A DNA stretch of 64,000 nt from Nostoc sp. 'Peltigera membranacea cyanobiont' 210A (GTDB taxonomy: Bacteria > Cyanobacteriota > Cyanobacteriia > Cyanobacteriales > Nostocaceae): positions 101,127 through 165,126 of the forward strand of contig NZ_NOLJ01000001.1 of the NCBI RefSeq assembly GCF_002246015.1, given 5' to 3'. This document shows, one piece after another, positions 51,053-59,200 of this stretch. The notes under the pieces were generated by a model that did no database searches, was not told where the DNA came from, and saw only the letters and a list, made by a program, of their open reading frames with translations. Made by a program: the position numbers and the translations under genes. The first letter of the stretch is position 1; each line of letters opens with the position of its first letter.

Positions 51053-51193
51053 TTATTTATCTTCCAAATCTGAAGGAAACTTGTAAGTCCAAGGAACATC
51101 TGTTCCTTCACCTTCAGTAGCTTGCTCTTCCAAGAAACGCGCAAAAAATGGTAAGGCTCCAACATCCACTGTTTTGACTGTGTTTTTAGACAT
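51053..51193 (-). CDS. mdnA: Microviridin/graspetide precursor peptide
   Basis: A 46-residue precursor. I start it at the ATG at 51193 (MSKNTVKTVDV), with AAGGA 7 bases upstream, 22 codons inside the open frame. The leader contains PFFARFLEEQ, the MdnB/C recognition helix. The C-terminal core is WTYKFPSDLEDK, with the order Thr-x-Lys-Phe-Pro-Ser-Asp-x-Glu-Asp-Lys. Compared with the known TxKYPSDWEE(x), the Tyr is Phe, the Trp is Leu, and the second Glu that forms the lactam with Lys is Asp. One core is encoded. The product should be a tricyclic depsipeptide if these acids react. Confidence 0.92.
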   Translation of the reverse strand: MSKNTVKTVDVGALPFFARFLEEQATEGEGTDVPWTYKFPSDLEDK

Positions 51194-51942
51194 AGAGTTT
51201 TCCTTTAAGGAAATTATTTTTTCAACTACAGATATATCAGTAATTAAATATATTTTCAAGATCAGTTAAGACAGTTAAGAAGTAATTATTATAAGAATTT
51301 AGGAAAGTTAAGAAATTTAGGAAAGTTAAGCAAACACATAAGATAAATTGATTAGCTCTTTATCAATATTAAGTAATCAATATCAATCAGCACCCACGAG
51401 TCAGGAGCCAGAATTTATCAGGAATTTAGAATGATTAGTATATTTAGTCATCAAATATTCTCCTGATTCTTTAACTATTCTGAATTCTGTTAGCGTCGCG
51501 GGGCGTTCGCTTTTAGCGTCTCCAAGAGTTGCCCATTCTGATTCCTGAATTCTTACGTTAAATGTTTGCTTAACTGTCTTAACTGTCCACCTTATTATCT
51601 ACTTAACTTTCTTAAATTTCTTAACTTTCTTAAATTCCATCTTATTATCTACTTAACTGTCTTAACTGCTATTGCATTTTATTGACAAAACTGAGATTAT
51701 TTAAAAGATTTAGGTTAAACAGACTAATTTCATAAAATTTGTACTTTAATAGAACAATAATTTCTAAATATTATCTATAGTAAATTGATGTGACAAAAAA
51801 AATGCTGTTTATAAATTAATTGATATAAAATAAAAGCAAAATTTCTATTTTGCAATAGTTTTTCGTTTACCTAGATTATAGTTTAGTAAGTATAGACTTG
51901 TAATTTTTAAGTACATTTAAATTATGGTAAAGAGTGTAAAAA
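51194..51942. promoter_or_regulatory. Shared intergenic region of the mdn and aer loci
   Basis: About 750 AT-rich bases between divergent mdnA and aerA. The left part (51264-51338) carries CAGTTAAGACAGTTAAG and TTTAGGAAAGTTAAG copies; the right part (51564-51668) carries the inverted forms, including GCTTAACTGTCTTAACTG, plus a 23-base direct repeat at 51586 and 51636. A smaller inverted pair lies in the interior (AGGAATTTAGAAT against ATTCTGATTCCT). The right 270 bases up to 51942 are AT-rich with no clear motif. Both promoters must lie here. Confidence 0.7.
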
Positions 51943-54900
51943 ATGAATTTTTTAGAAGAAGAAAGTTTATATTTGAAGAAAATACAACAACTTAAAACTA
52001 AGTTTGAATTAGTTTTATTGGAGGAAGCTCCATTAAACGAATGCACAGTGATTGTGAATAAAACATATCCACTGGAAGTCATACCATATATTGTTTCAAG
52101 CTCAAATAACTCGCTAAAGCAAATTCGCTCTTATCTTAAAAATGTGTCCGGGGGAACATTATTACCCAAAGCCGTAGTACCAGTGTCAAATATACCTTTA
52201 ACTGCCACAGGAGAGGTAGACGAATTGGCTCTGATGAACATTCCTATTGTTGATGAAAGTTTAATTGAGCAAGTCGAAAAGCAACTTAACTCTCATCACA
52301 AAATTGAACAGGCAGTGGTAGTTGTGCAGGAGTTGAGAAAGAATATTCCCTCACTCCATTTATCAGATTTAATCCCAGATTGGCAAGACAAGAACGCGAT
52401 CGCCGGAGGCGGGGCTTTCACCATCGCTAACGTTGTCCCCATTCCCAGAGATTCCCAACCAGATACACAACAACATTTCTTAGAGCCGAAGCCACTTGCC
52501 ATTAGCCACGGCAGTATTCTCCCGGATGATCCTCATGCACCTATTACCTTGCCCGAAGTTTTGCAAACAGCCGCGCAACAGGTTAAAAGTGCGGGAATTA
52601 TTTACCTGTTGCCCGATGGCACAGAACTACGCCAATCTTATGCTGAGTTACTGGAAGTTGCAGAGCGGATTCTTGCTGGTTTGAGAAAGTTGGGACTCAA
52701 GCCAAAAAACAAAGTCATATTGCAGATGGAACTTAGCTGTGACATTATTCCCGCTTTTTGGGGCTGCATATTAGGAGGCTTTGTCCCCGTAATCATGGAA
52801 GTGCCACCGACTTATAGAGAATCAAACAAGGTGGTAGATAAACTTTCTCATATTTGGCAGTTCTTAGATAGTCCAGTCATCTTAACTACAGAAGCTCTCA
52901 AACCAGAGATAGAATTTATATCGCAATGGCTACCAGTAGAACGCATCAAGATAGGCACAATTGAAGTATTAAAAAACAATATTGCCAGCAAACAATATCA
53001 CCATAGTCAACCAGATGAGGTGGCTCTTTTCAATCTGACTTCTGGCAGTACAGGAATACCAAAATGCGTTCAATTGACTCATAAGAATCTAATTTCTCGC
53101 GCCAGAGGAGCTAACCAACTCAATCAGCATAAGCGAGAAGATGTGATTTTAAATTGGCTGCCCTTCGATCACATTGGCAGCATTTCCGACTGGCATATCC
53201 GTGGTGTTGAATTGGGTTGCACCTTGGTTTATGCCCAAAAAGAATATATTTTGGGTCGCATCCTTAACTGGTTAGATTTGATTAACAAATACCGGATTAC
53301 TCATAGCTGGGCCCCCAACTTTGCTTATGCGATAGTTAATGACTCCCTCAAACAAGAACCAGAACAAAACTGGAACTTATCGTGTGTGAAATTCTTACTG
53401 ACAGCTGGTGAAGCAGTATCTAGTAAAGCTGTGGAGGATTTTCGAGAAAATTTGGTTGCATACAAACTCAAAGCAACAGCAATTCGTCCCGCTTTTGGAA
53501 TGGCTGAGATGGGTTCGGGAATTACATATTATCAGACTATGAAAAAAGCACCTTTGTTATTCCATAGGGTAGACAAATCTATATTGCAAGGTACTATTCA
53601 ACGAGTAGACATAGACCATCCAAATTACAATACTTTTACCGATTTAGGCTCAGTCATTCCTGGAATTACCATTCGCATAGTAGACGAGCAAAACTCTGTA
53701 TTAAGAGAAGAGACTATAGGGCGTTTGCAAGTCAAAGGTGATGCAGTTTCTTCAGGATATTACAACAACCACAATGCCAACGGTCAATCCTTTTTAAAAG
53801 ATGGCTGGTTTGATACTGGAGATTTAGGATTTATTACCAACGGACAATTGGTGGTTACTGGTCGTGCCAAAGAAACTATTATCATCAATGGAGCCAACTA
53901 CTACAGCCATGAAATTGAAGCAGTAGTTGAAGAAATTGCAGAAATTGAAGTGTCCTACACTGCCGCTTGTGCAGTGTGCAATGCTGATGATGCAACAGAG
54001 AAACTGGCTATTTTCTTCAGTTCGCCGATTACAGAAGAAGCAAAACTGCTAGAGCTACTAAAGAAAATTCGCCAGACAGTGGTGAACAAAATCGGCTTAA
54101 ATCCTGATTATTTAATTTTATTAGCTAAAGAAGATATCCCCAAAACCGTTATTGGTAAAATCCAGCGATCGCAACTTAGCGATCGCTTTCATGCAGGTGA
54201 GTTCAACTCAATTCTCAAACAATTCGATATTTTACTAGGCAATAGCAACACTATTCCTGATTGGTTCTACCAAAAAGTTTGGCGACGTAAGCAAGCCAAG
54301 GTTTTGAAGACTTTATCCCAAAATAGTCTGACTATAGTATTCCTTGACGAGCTTGGATTAGGTACATTTGTTTGTCAGCAATTGCAACAGCAAAACCTGC
54401 CATATCTGTGTGTCTCACCCGGATATGATTTTGCCAAAAAAAGTCCTAATCATTTCTGTTTAACTCCTGGAAATGCAGGTCATTATCAGCTATTGCTTGA
54501 GACTATAAAGGCAGAAAACCTGACCATTGGTCAAATTTTGCATTTGTGGAATTATCAAGAATATGCTGGAGAAATCAAAAGTATAGAAGCTCTTGAAAAA
54601 GCCCAAAAGCAGGGAATTTACAGTTTATTGTTTTTTGTCCAAGCCCTAGCAAAAACTCAGGTATCCCAAGATTTAGTTCAATTATTATTTGTTTCTAGCT
54701 ATACCCAGTCTACACAACCAACAGACAAGATAGCTTATGAAAAATCTCCAGTTCTAGGTGTAGTTAAAACTATTCCCCAAGAAATACCCTGGTTAAATTG
54801 CCGCCACATCGATTTACCACCAGATTCAGTACAGGTGGACGGAAACCATATTCTACAAGAATTCCAGGTTTTATTAAAAGACCAAGAGGTTGCTTACCGA

Positions 54901-56223
54901 AACGGACAGCGTTTTGTTGCAGGTTTGGAAAAAGTCAAACTGCAAGACAAACCAAAGCAAGAACTTCCCTTTAAACCAGGAGGAATGTATCTAATTAGCG
55001 GTGGGCTTGGAGGTGTTGCGATTGAAATTGCTAAATATCTGATTAAGTTTTTTAATGCCAAATTGCTATTACTAGGTCGCACTCCTCTACCAAGTACAGA
55101 CGTTGTATCCAAAACAATATCAGACAAAATTAAAGCTTATCAAGAATTAAAGCAGCTGGGAGCGATCGTTTATGAGACAGTAGATATCTGCGACTTTGAA
55201 GCCGTTGAACAAGTGGTGGCAAAAGTCAAGGCTAATTGGGGAAGTCAGCTGGATGGGGTGATTCATCTGGCGGGAACTTACCACGAACAGATGTTAGTGG
55301 ATGAAACACCAGAGAGTTTAGCTGCAATTTTACGTCCCAAAGTCTTAGGTGCTTGGGTGCTGCATCAAGTGCTGAAAAAGCAAGGGCAGGGAGTTTTCAT
55401 TAGCTTTTCGTCTTTGGCGAGTTTCTTTGGTGGAGCCACAATTTCTGCTTATGCTGCTGCTAACAATTTTTTGGAAAGCTTTAATCAATACCAACGTTCT
55501 ATTGGTGAGTTGCATAGCTATTGCTTTGCTTGGACAATTTGGCGTGATACAGGGATTAACAAGGGTTATCAGAGGCAAGAAATTACCCGCGCTCAAGGCT
55601 TTTATGAGATGAGCCTGCAACAAGGATTATATTCCTTTTTGGCTGGTTTATATCATGACCAAGCACAGATGATAGTCGGTTTAGATGGTAGCAATCCCAA
55701 AATTCGGCGTTTTACCTCGGAGTTTCCAGGGTTACAGAAATTAACTGCCTATTTGACTACGAGTAACGGTTCTGGCGTACCAGAATTATCAGATTTTACA
55801 GTGCGCGATCGCTTCACAACAACTGTTAACTGTGACTTTGTGCAACTATCACAAATGCCCCTCACTGCCAAGGGCGAAATTAATCGAGAATTATTGGCTA
55901 GGGGTATGACTAGTATAGGAGCGATCGCTCCCCGAAATGAAACGGAACGGCAAATAGCTCAAACCTGGCAAGAAGTTTTAGGCATACCCCAAATCGGCAT
56001 TCACGACAACTTCTTTGAACTAGGAGGAAATTCTTTGCTAGCCTTCCAAGTCATTTCTCGGTTGCGCGAGACTTTTTCTGTTGAATTGTCGCCAAATCGT
56101 TTTTTTGCATCCCCGACTGTAGCTGGTTTGGGAGAAAGCTTTGAGGCGCTACAAACTGTTGTCAGAAAGTGGAATGTAACTATGGATGACGCAGAAAAAG
56201 AATATGAGGGAGGGGTATTATAA
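51943..56223 (+). CDS. aerA: AerA-type loading module, A-KR-PCP
   Basis: A 1426-residue NRPS starter of the A-KR-PCP type known for AerA, which activates phenylpyruvate or a hydroxyphenyl form and reduces it to the 2-hydroxy acid. In order: an N-terminal part ending in an A10-like IPLTATGEVDELAL (about 84-97), an adenylation core (about 200-690; TSGSTGIPK at about 364, A10-like KTVIGKIQRSQL at about 733), a ketoreductase (NADPH site ISGGLGGVAIEI at about 1015, Ser-Tyr-Asn with SAYAAANNF at about 1168), a further A10-like MPLTAKGEINREL (about 1303) and a PCP (ELGGNSLLAF, Ser at about 1361). The stop is immediately followed by aerB. Confidence 0.93.
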   Translation: MNFLEEESLYLKKIQQLKTKFELVLLEEAPLNECTVIVNKTYPLEVIPYIVSSSNNSLKQIRSYLKNVSGGTLLPKAVVPVSNIPLTATGEVDELALMNIPIVDESLIEQVEKQLNSHHKIEQAVVVVQELRKNIPSLHLSDLIPDWQDKNAIAGGGAFTIANVVPIPRDSQPDTQQHFLEPKPLAISHGSILPDDPHAPITLPEVLQTAAQQVKSAGIIYLLPDGTELRQSYAELLEVAERILAGLRKLGLKPKNKVILQMELSCDIIPAFWGCILGGFVPVIMEVPPTYRESNKVVDKLSHIWQFLDSPVILTTEALKPEIEFISQWLPVERIKIGTIEVLKNNIASKQYHHSQPDEVALFNLTSGSTGIPKCVQLTHKNLISRARGANQLNQHKREDVILNWLPFDHIGSISDWHIRGVELGCTLVYAQKEYILGRILNWLDLINKYRITHSWAPNFAYAIVNDSLKQEPEQNWNLSCVKFLLTAGEAVSSKAVEDFRENLVAYKLKATAIRPAFGMAEMGSGITYYQTMKKAPLLFHRVDKSILQGTIQRVDIDHPNYNTFTDLGSVIPGITIRIVDEQNSVLREETIGRLQVKGDAVSSGYYNNHNANGQSFLKDGWFDTGDLGFITNGQLVVTGRAKETIIINGANYYSHEIEAVVEEIAEIEVSYTAACAVCNADDATEKLAIFFSSPITEEAKLLELLKKIRQTVVNKIGLNPDYLILLAKEDIPKTVIGKIQRSQLSDRFHAGEFNSILKQFDILLGNSNTIPDWFYQKVWRRKQAKVLKTLSQNSLTIVFLDELGLGTFVCQQLQQQNLPYLCVSPGYDFAKKSPNHFCLTPGNAGHYQLLLETIKAENLTIGQILHLWNYQEYAGEIKSIEALEKAQKQGIYSLLFFVQALAKTQVSQDLVQLLFVSSYTQSTQPTDKIAYEKSPVLGVVKTIPQEIPWLNCRHIDLPPDSVQVDGNHILQEFQVLLKDQEVAYRNGQRFVAGLEKVKLQDKPKQELPFKPGGMYLISGGLGGVAIEIAKYLIKFFNAKLLLLGRTPLPSTDVVSKTISDKIKAYQELKQLGAIVYETVDICDFEAVEQVVAKVKANWGSQLDGVIHLAGTYHEQMLVDETPESLAAILRPKVLGAWVLHQVLKKQGQGVFISFSSLASFFGGATISAYAAANNFLESFNQYQRSIGELHSYCFAWTIWRDTGINKGYQRQEITRAQGFYEMSLQQGLYSFLAGLYHDQAQMIVGLDGSNPKIRRFTSEFPGLQKLTAYLTTSNGSGVPELSDFTVRDRFTTTVNCDFVQLSQMPLTAKGEINRELLARGMTSIGAIAPRNETERQIAQTWQEVLGIPQIGIHDNFFELGGNSLLAFQVISRLRETFSVELSPNRFFASPTVAGLGESFEALQTVVRKWNVTMDDAEKEYEGGVL

Positions 56224-59200
56224 ATGACAATAATAGAATTTGTATCTTATTTAAATAGTTTAGGTATAAAAATTTGGCTAGAAGGCGGCCAGTTAAACCA
56301 GTTAAACTATCGCGCTCCCAAGGGAGTGATGAACCCAGACCTCAAAAACCAATTGCTAGGGCGCAAATCAGAAATCCTGGCTTTTCTAGAAGAAGCGCAG
56401 ACTGCAATAGACTTCTCTTTTGAGCCAATACTACCTATAGATCGCTCTGGAGACTTGCCTTTATCATTTGCCCAGCAGAGAATGTGGTTTCTCTATCAAT
56501 TAGAAAGCCAAAGCCCATTTTATAACGAGGGTTTACAGCTGCGCGTTGAAGGTGTACTCAACGTAGAAGCTCTTGAACAGAGTATCAACGAAATCATCCG
56601 TCGTCACGAAATTTTGCGGACAACATTTCCCGCAGTTGACGGGAAACCCTTGCAAATCATTTCTCCTAGCTTGACAATCAACATACCAGTGCTGGACTTG
56701 CAAGGTTTAGAAGAATCAGAAGTACAACAGATTGTCACAAAAGAAGCTCGACAACCTTTTGATTTGAGTAATGGCCCTTTATTGCGGGTTACTTTACTAA
56801 GGCTGGAGCCAGAGTCCCATACCCTGGTGTTGATCATGCACCATATCATCACAGATGGCTGGTCAATGGGGATATTCATCCAAGAGTTGTCCAGCCTCTA
56901 CCGAGCTTTTACTATTGATTCCCCTTTGCTCCTCCCTGAGTTAACCATTCAGTATGCTGATTTTGCAGTTTGGCAGCGACAGTGGTTGACTGAGGAAATT
57001 CAAAAACAGCAACTAAATTACTGGAAGCAACAGTTAGCCAATGCGCCACCCTTATTAGAACTACCCACAGACAAACCACGCCCCCCTGTTCAGACTTTCT
57101 GTGGTGCTACCCAGGAATTTAAAATTGACCAGAATTTGAGCAAGCAAATCAAAACCTTCAGCCAACAGTCAGGAGCTACTCTATTTCACACACTACTGGC
57201 GGCTTTCGTCGTTTTAATGTTTCGTTACAGTGGTCAAGATGATATCTGCATTGGTAGCCCCATTGCCAACCGCAACCGCAGAGAAATAGAATCATTGATT
57301 GGGTTTTTTGTCAATACATTGGTACTGCGTAACCAGATCAAAGGAAATCCCAGTTTCAGTCAGTTTCTCTCTCAAGTGCGACAAGTTGCAACGTCCGCTT
57401 ACACTCACCAAGATGTCCCCTTTGAGCAAGTGGTAGAAGCATTGCAACCAGAACGTTCTCTCAGTTACAATCCCCTGTTCCAAGTGGTGTTTGTCTTAGA
57501 GAATTTCTTGTTGGATACATTAGAATTGCCTGATGTTACCCTGACTCCTCAATTTGTAGAACGTGGAACATCTCAGTTTGATTTGACCTTGGCCGTTTGG
57601 GAGACAAAAGCGGGACTGATAGGTTCGTGGGAATATAACAGCGACCTATTTGAGCCAGATACCATTGCGAGGATGACAAGTCATTTCCAGACTTTGTTAG
57701 CAGCGATTATTGCTAATCCGAATCAACCCATTGGGGAATTACCACTGCTGAGTCAGCCGGAGCGACATCAGTTGCTAGTGGAATGGAATGATACTTATAC
57801 GCCTTATCCTAAGAGCAAATGCATCCATGAGTTGTTTGAGGAACAGGTTGAAAAAACACCAAATGCAGTAGCTGTGGTCTATGAGGACGAGTCCCTCACA
57901 TACCAACAGTTGAACCTCCGTGCGAATCAGTTGGCGCAATATCTGCGTTCAGCGAAGCTGTCGCGTAGCGATTCGCTTGGTGTGAAACCAGAAGTTTTAG
58001 TGGGAATTTGCATTGAGCGATCGCCCTTAATGTTGGTAGGATTGCTGGGCATTCTCAAGGCTGGTGGGGCTTATGTACCTATTGATCCGGCATATCCCCA
58101 AGAGCGGTTGGCGTTCATGCTAGCAGATGCCCAGGTATCGGTGCTGTTGACCCAGGAAAGTCTGGTTACAACCCTTCCGCCACATCAAGCGCAGGTAGTT
58201 TGTCTTGATAGCGCAACCTTCAGCACGATCGCAGAGAATTTACCTCACACGGTGACAACTGACAATCTAGCTTATGTGATTTACACCTCCGGTTCTACCG
58301 GCAGACCCAAAGGAGTCCAAATTGAACATCGAGGATTGTTAAATCTCGTCTTTTGGCATCAACAAGCTTTTGCCGTGTCGTCCCTTGACCGAGTAACACA
58401 AGTTGCTGGAGTAGCATTTGACGCTTGTGGTTGGGAAATCTGGCCTTATTTGACGGCGGGAGCTAGCATCCACTTTCCCAATGATGAAATCCGCCTTGAC
58501 CCTGAGCAACTGCGAGACTGGTTGTTGTCAAAGGCAATAACCATTAGCTTTCTACCGACACCTATGGCCGAGAAAATTCTGTCATTAAATTGGCCGGCGA
58601 ATGCTGCTTTGCGAACTTTGCTCACAGGTGGAGATCAACTTCATCAGTATCCTTCAACTTCTCATCCTTTTCAGGTGGTGAATAATTACGGGCCAACAGA
58701 AAATACTGTAGTCACAACCTCCGGTGCTGTAACTCTCAAACAACAAACCTATTTACCACCTGCGATCGGGCGAGCGATCGCTAATACCCAAGTTTATATA
58801 CTAGATTCTTTATTACAGCCTGTACCCATTGGTGTCACTGGAGAATTGTACATTGGTGGTGAGAGCTTGGCACGGGGTTATCTCCACCGTCCCGACCTTA
58901 CAGCAGAACGCTTCATTCGTAACCCTTTTAAAAGAAGCAGGGGGCAGGGAGCAGGGGGCAAGGGGGAAACAGAAGATCAATCCACTAATTGCGTTCGCGT
59001 TGGCGGAGCCTCTCGTAGAGAAGCGTGTACGAAGTACTCTCGCTTGTATAAGACGGGCGATTTGGTTCGCTACCAAGCCGATGGCAATATAGAATTCTTG
59101 GGTCGCATTGATAATCAAGTTAAAATTCGCGGCTTCCGCATTGAACTATCGGAAATTGAGGCTATTTTGACTCAACACCCCCAGGTACGTGATGCTGTGG

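Noticed and set aside
58930..59037. Frameshift or sequencing error in aerB
   Set aside because: The added DNA is a multiple of three and contains known repeat motifs, and conserved motifs resume exactly on both sides.
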